DNA of 64,000 nt from Aequorivita soesokkakensis (GCF_001641085.1 NZ_LXIE01000001.1:186001-250000), one strand, 5' to 3'. Positions 1 to 8,761 are shown, counted from the first letter of the stretch. Made by a program: numbers and translations. Notes: generated by a model not told the origin, from the sequence alone.

Positions 1-209
1 AAGCCTATTTCAATAATATCGCCCTTTTTCGCGGAGCTTCTGAAATTTATTTCACTCATAAATTTCGTGACCGTGCGCGGGTTTTCAAGCTGGATTATTG
101 CATAAAGTGCCGCTTCCTCATCAATCCATTCCAAAAGTCTTCCGCCGAAAAGCGTTCCGTTGGGGTTTAAATCTTCTGGTTTAATCCATTTTCTTGTATG
201 AAAGTTCAT
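1..209 (-). CDS. Acyl-CoA thioesterase, hotdog fold (partial, cut by window start)
   Basis: Reading from an ATG at 209 towards position 1 gives 69 codons of an open frame that runs off the window. The N-terminus contains NPNGTLFGGRLLEWIDEEA, the signature of YciA/BFIT-type acyl-CoA thioesterases, in which the Asp acts in hydrolysis of acyl-CoA to free acid and CoA; the following segment (TVTKFMSEINFRSSAKKGD) also fits the second hotdog strand-helix unit. The start codon directly abuts the stop of the DUF72 gene (TAA ends at 210), so the two are probably co-transcribed on the minus strand. Substrate chain length cannot be judged. The family call is firm; the C-terminal part is not visible. Confidence 0.85.
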   Translation of the reverse strand, partial: MNFHTRKWIKPEDLNPNGTLFGGRLLEWIDEEAALYAIIQLENPRTVTKFMSEINFRSSAKKGDIIEIG

Positions 210-1097
210 TTAAAATAAAGTATCTGGGTTATCCATTTGGGGTATGTGAAGATCCGTTCCAAAACGTTCATTCGCTTTTTTAATAAAATGTGCCGAAAGC
301 AATGGCGAAGCTTTTTCAAGATTTTGGTGAACAAAGAAATAAATATTCTGCAAACCTTGATCAATCCAAGTTTCCAAACGGTCTATCCAATCATCGAGAC
401 GCGTATAATCGCTTTTGTGGTTTGCGCCGTTATAACGAATGAAAGCAGTGGGCGTCGTTAGCCGCATATGAAGCAAATCGCGCCTTCCGGCGGAATCTAC
501 AATGGCGTTTGTAATGTTGTAATTCTCAAGAATTTTATACAATTCATTAGCAACTTCTTCATTGTTGAACCAATCGGTATGCCGAAATTCAATAGCTGGT
601 TTTATATCCTTCGGAAGCATTTTAAAGAATGGCTCCAATCTGTCTATATTTTTAGGACCGAAATTATCTGGCAGTTGCACAAAGGGCATTTCCAGTTTTT
701 CCTTCAAATTTGAGGAATTCAGAATATATTCGTTGAGGTTATCTTCACAATTTTGAAGTCTTCCCCAATGTGATATTCCTTGAAAAAACTTCGGAAAAAA
801 CCTGAAATCGGGCGGCGTCTTTTCATACCATCCCGCAAATGTATCTGCCGGAAAAATTCTGTAAAAAGTCGCGTTCAGTTCAATGCTATTAAACTGGGTT
901 GAATAATAAGCAAGTTCGTCTTTTGTGCCTCGTGGATAAAACCCTTTTAAATCGGCTTTGTTCCATTTTGCACAGCCCACGTACAGATTAGGTTTTTTGG
1001 CTTTCTTCTGTTTTGAAAGAATTTCCTGCGTTCCTGGATGATCTGGAGGAAGCGTAAAATCTATATTGCCGGGATCTTCAACTTTTCCGAATTTCAT
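210..1097 (-). CDS. DUF72 (YecE-like) family protein
   Basis: A 295-residue protein with the hallmarks of the DUF72 family: LYVGCAKWNKADLKGFYP near residues 38-55, NSIELNATFYRIF near 70-82, FRFFPKFFQGISH near 98-110 and a C-terminal YFFVHQNLEKASPLLS. The family adopts a TIM-barrel-like fold and its biochemical role is unknown; phosphodiesterase or nuclease-like activity has only been suggested from the fold. Length is typical. There is no signal peptide, so it should be cytoplasmic. It lies head-to-tail with the thioesterase gene with no spacer, suggesting one transcript from the 1098-1200 region. No paralogue is seen in the window. Confidence 0.9.
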   Translation of the reverse strand: MKFGKVEDPGNIDFTLPPDHPGTQEILSKQKKAKKPNLYVGCAKWNKADLKGFYPRGTKDELAYYSTQFNSIELNATFYRIFPADTFAGWYEKTPPDFRFFPKFFQGISHWGRLQNCEDNLNEYILNSSNLKEKLEMPFVQLPDNFGPKNIDRLEPFFKMLPKDIKPAIEFRHTDWFNNEEVANELYKILENYNITNAIVDSAGRRDLLHMRLTTPTAFIRYNGANHKSDYTRLDDWIDRLETWIDQGLQNIYFFVHQNLEKASPLLSAHFIKKANERFGTDLHIPQMDNPDTLF

Positions 1098-1184
1098 GTT
1101 TTATGATCTTTTTAAGTAAAGATACTTTTAAAAAATTCACCTTCAAAAAATAATCCTTTGTAACTTTTAATTATGCTGTTAGTC

Positions 1185-1195
1185 TTATATTTACT
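1185..1195 (+). promoter_or_regulatory. Weak -7-like box upstream of the 1303 gene
   Basis: TATATTTA lies about 20 bases upstream of the structured leader of the 1303 gene and resembles the Bacteroidota -7 element TAnnTTTG except for the last base. A TTTG occurs about 25 bases further upstream, slightly beyond the usual 17-23 spacing. It is the best promoter candidate in this gap but is not strong. Confidence 0.35.
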
Positions 1196-1213
1196 AAAAT
1201 TTAAAAAATGTTT

Positions 1214-1302
1214 TATGAAATGCCCAAATATAAAATTTCAAACAAAATGAAGAAGGAAACGGGGCATTCCAACTTCCATTAAAAAACAAATATTCTATAC
1301 AG
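1214..1302 (+). promoter_or_regulatory. Leader element A, shared with the 57670 receptor gene
   Basis: The leader carries AATGCCC (1219-1225) and GGGCATT (1262-1268), a perfect 7-base inverted pair enclosing 36 bases, followed by the box CCAACTTCC, a short spacer, CAAATATTCTATACAG and the ATG at 1303. The same pieces in the same order (ATGAAATGCCC, GGGCATTCCA, CTTCC, CAAATATT, TATACAGATGAAAA) precede the TonB-dependent receptor gene at 57670. The spacing of the last blocks differs by only two bases. The match continues through the start codon, so this is likely a transcribed 5' UTR element acting on mRNA structure or translation. Its ligand or partner is unknown. See also the second copy at 57583-57669. 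Confidence 0.6.
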
Positions 1303-2061
1303 ATGAAAATTTTAAAAACACTTACCATCGCTTTTTTATTGACTGCAATTGTGCCCGTATCTGCACAAACGGCAGATGAAATTATTAACAATTACCTAGA
1401 AAACACGGGCGGTAAAGCTGCTTGGGAAAAACTGCAAAGTGTAAAAATGACCGCCACAGCAAACGCTCAAGGAATGGAAATTCCCGTGGAAGTATATCAA
1501 ACCAAAGATGGTAAACAACTAATAAAAATTAATTTCCAAGGACAAGATATTACTCAACTTGCTTTTGATGGAGAAACTATGTGGAGCACGAATTTTATGA
1601 CGATGGCTCCTGAAAAGAGCGATGCCGAGGCTACTGAAAATATGAAGAAACAAATGAAGGATTTCCCTACTCCTTTTATGAATTACAAAGAAAAAGGGTT
1701 TACTGTTGAAATGATGGGTAAAGAAACTAAAGAAGGGACTGAAACCTATAAAATAAAACTAACCCAAGAGCCTATTATGGTTGATGGTGTGGAAGAACCC
1801 AACGTTTCCTATTATTATTTTGACACTGAAAACTATGTGCCAATTGTTACTGAAAGTGAAATAAAAAGTGGGCCAATGAAAGGACAGATGAACGTTAGCA
1901 CGATGAGTGACTATCAAGAAGTTAATGGTCTTTATTTTCCTTTTGCCCTTTCAATGGGAGGTCAGGGAATTCAACTAAAGGAAGTGATTCTAAATCCTGA
2001 AATGGATGAGGCAATGTTTGCTTTTCCTGCTGTAGCAAGTGATACAGAAAAGAAAGAATAA
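1303..2061 (+). CDS. Exported LolA-like outer membrane lipoprotein-sorting family protein
   Basis: A 252-residue protein with a clear signal peptide (basic MKILK, hydrophobic core, VSA before Gln22). The mature part starts with ADEIINNYLENTGG and has alternating beta-strand segments of the kind seen in the LolA/LolB superfamily (KLQSVKMTATANAQGMEIP, then QLIKINFQGQDITQLAFDGE), which bind lipid in a half-barrel in the periplasm. Flavobacteria encode several such divergent members besides true LolA; the role here is not established. It is monocistronic: an intrinsic terminator follows the stop at once. The unusual part is its leader, shared with an outer membrane receptor gene. Confidence 0.7.
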   Translation: MKILKTLTIAFLLTAIVPVSAQTADEIINNYLENTGGKAAWEKLQSVKMTATANAQGMEIPVEVYQTKDGKQLIKINFQGQDITQLAFDGETMWSTNFMTMAPEKSDAEATENMKKQMKDFPTPFMNYKEKGFTVEMMGKETKEGTETYKIKLTQEPIMVDGVEEPNVSYYYFDTENYVPIVTESEIKSGPMKGQMNVSTMSDYQEVNGLYFPFALSMGGQGIQLKEVILNPEMDEAMFAFPAVASDTEKKE

Positions 2062-2077
2062 CAATATTAATTTTGAA

Positions 2078-2109
2078 AAAATCCCTGCTCGGTCGGGGAT
2101 TTTTTTTTC
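2078..2109 (+). terminator. Intrinsic terminator after the 1303 gene
   Basis: An 8-pair hairpin (AATCCCTG against CGGGGATT, one G-U pair, loop of about 6) is followed by a run of eight T. It lies 18 bases after the stop codon and separates this gene from the next plus-strand gene. Confidence 0.85.
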
Positions 2110-2156
2110 AATAAAATTTCTTACCGTTCAAACAGAATAACCAAAAACCAACTAAA

Positions 2157-5100
2157 ATGAAAACGTCCATTTTTACATTTTTCGCAATCATTTTATCATT
2201 AAACTTTGTTCAAGCCCAGGAAACTTCTTTAAAAGGAAAAGAACTTTTCGGCAACATGAAAGCCCGCCACATAGGGCCAGCCCTTATGAGTGGGCGTGTA
2301 AATGATATTGAAAACCATCCCACAAATGCACGCATAATTTATATGGGCGCTGCAGGCGGTGGTGTATGGAAATCTGGAGATGGCGGCGCAACCTTCGCCC
2401 CTATTTTTGATGAGCACGCGCAATCTATTGGTGTTGTAAAACTGGATCCAAAAAATCCAGATGAAGTTATTTGGGTTGGAACGGGCGAAACTTGGACGCG
2501 GAATTCGGTTTCCGTTGGAAATGGTTTATATAAAAGTACAGACGGAGGAAACAACTGGAAGGAAATTCCAGGTTTTGAAAACTCAGAACGCATTTCTTCC
2601 ATCGTTATTAATCCAAACAATTCAGACGAAGTTTATGTAGGTGTTTTGGGCGCTCTTTGGAGCGATAGTGAAGATCGGGGTATTTATAAAACTACCGATG
2701 GTGGAAAAACTTGGAATAAAGTTCTTTATACAGGTCCATCGACTGGTGTTTCTGATATTTTGATAGACCCAAAAAACCCAAATATATTACTGGCTTCAAT
2801 GTGGGAATTTAGAAGAACTGCTTGGGGCTTTAATTCCGGAGGAGAAAATAGCGCAATCTATAAATCAATAGATGGCGGGAAAACTTGGAACAAATTAACA
2901 AAAGATCTTCCCACGGGAAAGTTGGGAAGAATCGGGATTGCAATGGCGCCAAGCGATAGCAAAATAATTTACGCAGTAATTGAAACTGGGCAGAAAGAAA
3001 CAAATGGCCTTTGGAAATCAAGCGATGGAGGAGATTCTTGGGAACATTTAAACAGTGATTTCGGTTTAACTGTCCGCCCATTTTACTTTTCAAGAATAAC
3101 CGTAGATCCAAAAAACCCAGACATTATTGCCAAAGGCGGACTTAGTGGTTCAATAAGCCGAGATGGTGGAAAAACCTTTAAAAATCTTGGGAATATGCAT
3201 AGCGATATTCACGACATTGTTTTCGACATAAATAATAGCGACATTATATATTCAGGAACAGATGGAGGCGTTTACCGTTCATGGAATGGAGGCTCCACTT
3301 TTGAAATTGTGGAAAACCTTCCGCTTTCACAATTCTATCAAATAAGTACCGATGACGCTGAACCATATAATGTTTACGGCGGGTTGCAAGACAATGGATG
3401 CTGGTACGGCCCATCCTCAGCTCCGGGCGGCGTTACTGCCCGTGAATGGAACAGCATTGGCGGTGGAGATGGTTTTCGAGTTTTAAAACATCCCACAAAA
3501 AATATTATCTATTCTGAAATGCAAGGCGCCGCAAATGTTTGGCGTTATGATGTTGACAGAAACAGAACGACTACCGTACAACCACAACCTAAAAAAGGCG
3601 ACCCAGAATTACGATTCAACTGGAATGCGCCAATGGCAGTGAGCAATTTTGTTCCTGATAGATTTTATATGGGAAGTCAATTTGTGCACCGCTCGGATGA
3701 CATGGGTGATAGTTGGACAATCATTTCACCAGATTTAACCACAAATGATAAAGCGAAACAAGACCAAGCCAACTCCGGCGGGCTTTCAGTTGACAATAGT
3801 GGCGCGGAAAAATACACTACAATTTTCACTATTGCCGAATCGCCTTTGGATGAAAATATCATTTGGGTCGGTACGGATGACGGAAACGTGCAACTTACAA
3901 CCGACGGCGGAAAAACTTGGACCAACCTTACCCAAAATCTTGTTGGCATTCCAAAAAATACTTGGGTTTATCACATTGAAGCAAGTGTTCACGGAAAAGG
4001 CACAGCCTATGCGGTTTTTGAAGGCCACAGTTCGGGTGATATGAAACCATACGCTTTAAAAACGACAGATTACGGAAAAACTTGGAAGTCAATTATTTCA
4101 GATGATATTGATTCAAAGGCTTTCGTCAGAAATATTCAGGAAGATTATGTGAATGAAGATTTGCTTTTCCTTGGCACGGAATTCGGGCTTTACATCACTA
4201 TTGACGGCGGAAAAAACTGGTCGCAATTCACCAACAATATGCCTCCCGTTGCAGTTCATTTTATTGATCTTCAAAAACGCACGAACGACTTAGTAATGGG
4301 AACTCACGGACGTGGTGTTATTATTATTGATGATATAAGCCCTTTGCGGGAACTTACACCGGAAGTAATGAATAAAGAAGTTCACTTCTTCGAAACAAAA
4401 CCTTTCACTATGACCGAAGCGAGTGATTTCAGTGGAAGTTTTGGAGCCGAAACGCAATTTGTTGGAGAAAATAAAAACACCGATGCCCGAATTGTTTATT
4501 ATTTAAAAAAGCGGCATACCTTCGGAAAAATGGAAATGGAAATCCAAGATATGAACGGAAACAGAATAACAACAATCGCTCCCGGAAAATCTAAGGGAAT
4601 TAATATAGTTTCTTGGAATTTTACTGGAACAAATCCAAAAGTAGCACAAGCCAAAACCCTTGCCTACGGTGGTTTTGCATCGCCCAGAGTTCCTGCAGGA
4701 AAGTATAAGATTTTGATGACAAAAGGGAACGAAACCTACACGCACGAGATTGAAGTGAAGTATGATGACAAATCCGTAACAACACTGGAACAGCGAAAAG
4801 AGCAAGAAGCCCTCACCAAAAAACTCTACAATATGGTTGAGGATTTGGCATATATGGTTTACGAAATAACCGAAACCCAAGTAAAAGCTTCAGAAGTAAT
4901 CGCCAACAATCCAAAAGGAAAAAAAGATGCGCAGAAATTATTTGACGCTTTGGAAAATCTTCTCAAAGATTTGGTAATCACAACGGGTGATAATTACGTA
5001 GCATCCGCAGATCCAGAATTGCGTGAGAAAATGGCAGATCTTTATAGCAATGTTGCAACAAATTTCAACAAGGTTTCTGGCGCTTCACAAGCAAATTATG

Positions 5101-5249
5101 AATTGATCGCAGATGATTTTTCAAAGGAAAAGAAACGCTATGAAGAAATAATGGCGAAAGAAGGGGTGAAATTCAATTCATTTTTGGAAAAGAACAATAT
5201 TCAAAAGCCTGAAATTCAAAGCAAAGAAGAATTTTTGAAGAAAGGATAA
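2157..5249 (+). CDS. Secreted VPS10/sortilin-like BNR-repeat protein (WD40/YVTN/BNR-like propeller)
   Basis: This is a 1030-residue exported protein (signal peptide 1-20 ending VQAQ). About eleven Asp-box (S/T-x-D-G-G-x-T/S-W/F) motifs, such as KSTDGGNNW, KTTDGGKTW, KSIDGGKTW and TIDGGKNW, are spread over residues ~65-690 and imply one large or two joined seven-to-ten bladed beta-propellers of the sortilin/VPS10 type. Residues ~800-870 look like a FlgD/Ig-type strand domain and the tail is helical. The family is often labelled glycosyl hydrolase in Bacteroidota, but no catalytic residues can be assigned here, so binding of protein or glycan ligands is equally possible. There is no T9SS C-terminal domain. 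It sits alone, bounded by terminators on both sides. Confidence 0.85.
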   Translation: MKTSIFTFFAIILSLNFVQAQETSLKGKELFGNMKARHIGPALMSGRVNDIENHPTNARIIYMGAAGGGVWKSGDGGATFAPIFDEHAQSIGVVKLDPKNPDEVIWVGTGETWTRNSVSVGNGLYKSTDGGNNWKEIPGFENSERISSIVINPNNSDEVYVGVLGALWSDSEDRGIYKTTDGGKTWNKVLYTGPSTGVSDILIDPKNPNILLASMWEFRRTAWGFNSGGENSAIYKSIDGGKTWNKLTKDLPTGKLGRIGIAMAPSDSKIIYAVIETGQKETNGLWKSSDGGDSWEHLNSDFGLTVRPFYFSRITVDPKNPDIIAKGGLSGSISRDGGKTFKNLGNMHSDIHDIVFDINNSDIIYSGTDGGVYRSWNGGSTFEIVENLPLSQFYQISTDDAEPYNVYGGLQDNGCWYGPSSAPGGVTAREWNSIGGGDGFRVLKHPTKNIIYSEMQGAANVWRYDVDRNRTTTVQPQPKKGDPELRFNWNAPMAVSNFVPDRFYMGSQFVHRSDDMGDSWTIISPDLTTNDKAKQDQANSGGLSVDNSGAEKYTTIFTIAESPLDENIIWVGTDDGNVQLTTDGGKTWTNLTQNLVGIPKNTWVYHIEASVHGKGTAYAVFEGHSSGDMKPYALKTTDYGKTWKSIISDDIDSKAFVRNIQEDYVNEDLLFLGTEFGLYITIDGGKNWSQFTNNMPPVAVHFIDLQKRTNDLVMGTHGRGVIIIDDISPLRELTPEVMNKEVHFFETKPFTMTEASDFSGSFGAETQFVGENKNTDARIVYYLKKRHTFGKMEMEIQDMNGNRITTIAPGKSKGINIVSWNFTGTNPKVAQAKTLAYGGFASPRVPAGKYKILMTKGNETYTHEIEVKYDDKSVTTLEQRKEQEALTKKLYNMVEDLAYMVYEITETQVKASEVIANNPKGKKDAQKLFDALENLLKDLVITTGDNYVASADPELREKMADLYSNVATNFNKVSGASQANYELIADDFSKEKKRYEEIMAKEGVKFNSFLEKNNIQKPEIQSKEEFLKKG

Positions 5250-5263
5250 TCTATTGTTCTGCC

Positions 5264-5315
5264 ACGAATACCCGAATGTTTTGATAAAACTTTGTGTATT
5301 CGTAGTTTTTCTTTT
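5264..5315 (+). terminator. Hairpin terminator after the BNR-repeat gene
   Basis: A perfect 8-base inverted repeat, ACGAATAC (5264-5271) and GTATTCGT (5296-5303), with a 24-base loop, is followed by AG and T-rich sequence. It lies 14 bases past the stop codon of the BNR gene. The loop is long, so efficiency is uncertain. Confidence 0.6.
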
Positions 5316-5368
5316 CTATTCATTCAAAAATAAACTCTTTAAACACTCGTTCACTTTTTCTATTATAA

Positions 5369-5376
5369 TACTTTTG
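5369..5376 (+). promoter_or_regulatory. -7 element of the gcvT-glsA operon
   Basis: TACTTTTG matches the Bacteroidota -7 consensus TAnnTTTG exactly and lies 16 bases before the gcvT ATG. No clear TTG is seen at the -33 distance, so the upstream half is weak. Transcription would begin near 5381-5384, giving a leader of about 10 bases. Confidence 0.6.
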
Positions 5377-5392
5377 TAAAAAATTTTATTAG

Positions 5393-6475
5393 ATGAAAAA
5401 CACAGCACTTTCACACATACACGAACAATTGGGCGCTAAAATGGTGCCGTTTGCAGGATACAATATGCCAGTTTCATACGAAGGCGTAAATGCTGAACAC
5501 GAAACCGTTCGCAAAGCAGTTGGCGTTTTTGATGTTTCCCATATGGGCGAATTCTTGATTACAGGTCCAAAAGCATTGGATTTGATTCAAAAAGTATGTA
5601 GTAACGACGTTTCAAAACTTGTGGATGGGCAAGCGCAGTACAATTGCTTACCAAACGAAACAGGCGGAATTGTGGACGATTTGATAGTTTACAAACTAAA
5701 AGATGAAGAATACTTATTGGTTGTAAATGCTTCAAACATTGATAAAGATTGGGATTGGATTTCAAAAAATAATTCCGCTGGCGCGACTATGCGCAATCTT
5801 TCCGAAGATTATTCACTATTGGCTATTCAAGGGCCAAAAGCGATTGAAGCTATGCAATCATTGACTTCGGAAGATTTGAGTGCTATAAAATTCTATCATT
5901 TTAAAATAGCCGATTTTGCCGGAATTGAACACGTAATTATCAGCGCGACTGGTTACACAGGTAGCGGTGGTTTTGAGATTTATTGTAAAAACTCTGAAGT
6001 TGAGCAAGTTTGGAATAAAGTTTTTGAAGCTGGAAAAAATTTCGGCATTAAACCAATTGGATTAGCTGCACGCGATACACTTCGCCTTGAAATGGGCTTC
6101 TGTCTTTACGGAAACGATATAAACGACAATACTTCGCCTTTGGAAGCTGGATTGGGTTGGATTACCAAATTCACAAAGGATTTTACAAATTCAGAGAGTT
6201 TGAAAAAACAAAAAGAAGAAGGTGTAAAAAGAAAATTGATCGGTTTTGAATTGACCGAACGGGGCATTCCACGCCACGACTACGAAATTGTTGATAAAGA
6301 CGGAAAAAACATCGGAATTGTTACCAGCGGAACAATGGCGCCATCTTTAAACAAAGGCATCGGCATGGGTTATGTAACCGTTGAAAATAGCGCTCCGGAC
6401 ACTGAAATTTTTATTCAAATTAGAAACAAACCCGTTGCAGCAACAGTGGTGAAAACTCCATTTTATAAAGGTTAA
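5393..6475 (+). CDS. gcvT: Aminomethyltransferase, glycine cleavage system T protein
   Basis: GcvT takes the aminomethyl group from the lipoyl arm of GcvH and, with tetrahydrofolate, releases ammonia and makes 5,10-methylene-THF. The 360-residue length is standard. Visible family features are the N-terminal [34 protein letters not shown] near 48-62, QGPKAIEAM near 144, and [18 protein letters not shown] near 222-239, which carries the catalytic Asp (in AARD) and the folate-binding acidic residue. The stop and the next ATG overlap in TAATG, coupling it to glsA. gcvH and gcvP are not in the window, so the cleavage system genes are scattered, as is common in Flavobacteria. Confidence 0.96.
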   Translation: MKNTALSHIHEQLGAKMVPFAGYNMPVSYEGVNAEHETVRKAVGVFDVSHMGEFLITGPKALDLIQKVCSNDVSKLVDGQAQYNCLPNETGGIVDDLIVYKLKDEEYLLVVNASNIDKDWDWISKNNSAGATMRNLSEDYSLLAIQGPKAIEAMQSLTSEDLSAIKFYHFKIADFAGIEHVIISATGYTGSGGFEIYCKNSEVEQVWNKVFEAGKNFGIKPIGLAARDTLRLEMGFCLYGNDINDNTSPLEAGLGWITKFTKDFTNSESLKKQKEEGVKRKLIGFELTERGIPRHDYEIVDKDGKNIGIVTSGTMAPSLNKGIGMGYVTVENSAPDTEIFIQIRNKPVAATVVKTPFYKG

Positions 6476-7389
6476 TGCAGGATTACCAAGCAATTTTAGA
6501 AGAAATTCACGAGTCGCTCAGAAAATTTGAAAACACTGGGGAAGTTGCAAGTTATATCCCAGAATTAGCAGATATTCCAAAAGATAAATTTGGAATCCAT
6601 TTGCAACTGATTACTGGTGAAAATTACTCGGTTGGGGATGCTGCCGAAAAATTTTCAATCCAAAGTATTTCAAAAGTACTTTCACTTGCCAAAGCTTTTC
6701 AATTGGTTGGAAACGACCTCTTGGAGCGAGTTGACGTGGAACCTTCTGGAAACCCTTTTAACCATCTTTCGCTTTTGGAACTTGAAAATGGCATTCCGAG
6801 AAATCCGTTGATTAATTCGGGAGCAATTGTTGTTGCGGATGTTTTGCTTTCACATTTAAAAAATCCGAAAGAAGATTTTTTAAATTTCGTTCGGGAATTG
6901 GCGCACGATAAAACCATTTCGTATAACGCTAAAATAGCCGAATCTGAGAGGATTACGGGTTTTAATAATTACGCTGCCGCCAATCTATTAAAGGCTTACG
7001 GCAATCTTCACAATAAAGTTGAAGACGTTTTGGATTTTTACTTCCACCAATGTTCAATAATGATGGATTGCAGACAACTTACCAATGCTTTTTTCGTTTT
7101 CGCTAACAAAGGTAAGTGTTTGAAAAATATTCAACATTTAACTTCCAGCCAAGTAAAGCGAATTAACGCAATAATGCTCACTTGCGGCTTTTATGACGAA
7201 GCCGGTGAGTTTGCTTTTGAAGTAGGTTTACCCGGAAAGAGCGGCGTTGGCGGTGGAATTGTAGCGTTATTGCCACATTGCTTCACCATTGCAACTTGGG
7301 CGCCTGCGCTGAATCCGAAAGGAAATTCCTATTTGGGAATGCAGGCTTTGGAGCAATTCACAACTAAAACGAAATTGTCGATTTTTTAA
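6475..7389 (+). CDS. glsA: Glutaminase (GlsA/YbaS type)
   Basis: Glutaminase hydrolyses glutamine to glutamate and ammonia in the cytoplasm. The 304-residue protein has the beta-lactamase-like fold signature with the catalytic Ser64-x-x-Lys67 (QSISKVLSLAKAF), NPFNHLSLLE, the NPLINSGAI motif, the conserved Tyr-Asn region (SYNAKI) and GLPGKSGVGGGI near the C-terminus. The start codon overlaps the gcvT stop by one base, so translation is probably coupled. Both gene products release ammonia from amino acids, which may be the reason for the pairing, but this is inference. An alternative later start is unlikely because residues 1-30 align with the normal N-terminal helix. Confidence 0.95.
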   Translation: MQDYQAILEEIHESLRKFENTGEVASYIPELADIPKDKFGIHLQLITGENYSVGDAAEKFSIQSISKVLSLAKAFQLVGNDLLERVDVEPSGNPFNHLSLLELENGIPRNPLINSGAIVVADVLLSHLKNPKEDFLNFVRELAHDKTISYNAKIAESERITGFNNYAAANLLKAYGNLHNKVEDVLDFYFHQCSIMMDCRQLTNAFFVFANKGKCLKNIQHLTSSQVKRINAIMLTCGFYDEAGEFAFEVGLPGKSGVGGGIVALLPHCFTIATWAPALNPKGNSYLGMQALEQFTTKTKLSIF

Positions 7390-7409
7390 AAAGTTTGAAG
7401 AGGATTTTA

Positions 7410-8267
7410 ATGCGAAAGAAATTAGAAAAGCAACGAATTTTGATTTTGGGCGGCAGTGGCTTCGTTGGCAATGCGCTCTATAAAGAGCTTCTCTCCTACT
7501 TTGAGGTTCATTGCACCTATTGTCAACAACACGGCGCATTTTCTGAAAACCAGATTTTCAATAAATTCTGTGTTGAAGAGGATTCAATGTTTTTATTGCT
7601 AAATGAAATACAGCCGACGATTATAATTTCGGCTATAAGCGGAGATTTTAAATGTCAGCTTGAAGCACATCAACAAATTGTAAATTACGCGTTGATTAAT
7701 GACTATTGCATGGTTTTGTATCTTTCTTCTTCAGAAGTTTTTGATGGAAAATTTAGGCATCCGTCCTATGAAAATGATTTAACACTTTCGGAAACTGCGT
7801 TGGGGAAATTCAAGATTTCAGTTGAAAAATTATTATTGGAAACAATTCCGCAACAAGCCACGATCTTAAGGTTGCCAATGGTTTTGGGAATAAATTCCCC
7901 AGAAATTATACATTTACGACAATGCATTCGCCACAATGCGAATTTTGAGGTTTTTCCAAATATGATAATTACCGCAACCACAATTAACAAAGTCTGCCAA
8001 CAAATTCATTATATAATTAACCAATCGCTTCGTGGAATTTTTCATTTGGCGAGTAACGATATGGTGCATCACGAAGACCTTTTTCGGGAAATCACTTCAA
8101 AAATGGGGGATAAAATGCCTATCTTTAAAAGTGTTTTTAGCAGTAATGAGGAAAAATACAATGCAATTCTTCCGAAGGAAAATAAACTTCCCAATTCACA
8201 GCAAATTACTGTTTCACAGGTTATTGAAGAATGTAGCCTAAACGAAGAAATTATGTCAATTAAATAA
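7410..8267 (+). CDS. RmlD-like NAD(P)-binding sugar epimerase/reductase family protein
   Basis: This is an extended short-chain dehydrogenase of the RmlD-substrate-binding type, 285 residues from the ATG at 7410 (an upstream in-frame TTG at 7395 would add five residues). The Rossmann glycine motif GGSGFVG is near the N-terminus, and YLSSSEVFDGK in the middle matches the S-x-x-x-VFDG segment of dTDP-4-dehydrorhamnose reductase. Where family members carry the catalytic Tyr-x-x-x-Lys (usually YGxxK), this protein has LGKFK, so the Tyr is replaced. It may therefore be a binding or regulatory relative rather than an active reductase. It follows glsA after 20 bases and precedes phhB by 11 bases, so it is probably in the same operon. 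Confidence 0.75.
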   Translation: MRKKLEKQRILILGGSGFVGNALYKELLSYFEVHCTYCQQHGAFSENQIFNKFCVEEDSMFLLLNEIQPTIIISAISGDFKCQLEAHQQIVNYALINDYCMVLYLSSSEVFDGKFRHPSYENDLTLSETALGKFKISVEKLLLETIPQQATILRLPMVLGINSPEIIHLRQCIRHNANFEVFPNMIITATTINKVCQQIHYIINQSLRGIFHLASNDMVHHEDLFREITSKMGDKMPIFKSVFSSNEEKYNAILPKENKLPNSQQITVSQVIEECSLNEEIMSIK

Positions 8268-8278
8268 AAAAAGATACT

Positions 8279-8560
8279 ATGAAAGCTTTATCAGAAAAAC
8301 AGATTAATGAAAAATTAAAGGAATTTGAAGGTTGGGATTATCACGAAGGCGCCCTGCATACCATTTTTGAATTTGAGGATTTTAAGGAAGCATTTTCAGC
8401 AATGACAAGAATTGCTTTTGAAGCCGAAAAAATGCAGCACCACCCTGAATGGAGCAACGTTTATAATTCTTTGGAAATATATTTATCAACTCACGATGCA
8501 GACGGTGTTACGGAAAAGGATTTTGAGTTGGCAAAGATTATTGATGATCTTATTGGTTAG
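8279..8560 (+). CDS. phhB: 4a-hydroxytetrahydrobiopterin dehydratase (PCD/DCoH)
   Basis: A 93-residue protein of exactly the family size. The dehydratase signature is intact: MQHHPEWSNVYNSLEIYL followed by STHD and D-G-V-T-x-x-D, giving the His-His-Pro, Tyr, His and Asp residues of the active site. The enzyme dehydrates 4a-hydroxytetrahydropterin, normally to recycle the cofactor of phenylalanine hydroxylase; no such hydroxylase is in the window. In several bacteria lone PCD proteins also serve in molybdopterin or folate-related pterin repair. It is the last gene of the gcvT operon; the stop is followed by a long heptad-repeat hairpin region that may end the transcript. Confidence 0.93.
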   Translation: MKALSEKQINEKLKEFEGWDYHEGALHTIFEFEDFKEAFSAMTRIAFEAEKMQHHPEWSNVYNSLEIYLSTHDADGVTEKDFELAKIIDDLIG

Positions 8561-8694
8561 AAATTCCAAAACACAAACACTAAATAACAAATAAATTCCA
8601 AAAATCAATTGCCAAGCGCCAAAACGTTTGAATTTTGTGGTTTGATATTTATTTGGAATTTGGTTTTTTGTTATTTGGAATTTGTCTCAGAGAT
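8561..8694. repeat. Heptad-word intergenic repeat with inverted halves
   Basis: The spacer between phhB and yebC is built of 7-base words. The first half is rich in CCAAA words (TTCCAAA, TGCCAAG, CGCCAAA) and the second half in TTTGG words, with the TTTG cores spaced 7 bases apart (G at 8640, 8647, 8654, then 8665, 8672, then 8680, 8687, 8694). The halves are roughly complementary, so the region can fold into a long imperfect hairpin, possibly acting as a terminator for the gcvT operon. Similar spacers with other words occur at 19955-19990, 28782-28863, 30505-30587, 31853-31922 and 38131-38260. Confidence 0.6.
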
Positions 8695-8761
8695 ATGGTT
8701 TTTTTTATATTTGAGCCATTCTTTAAAGAATAAATAATAACAATAGAAATAGATAATATTT

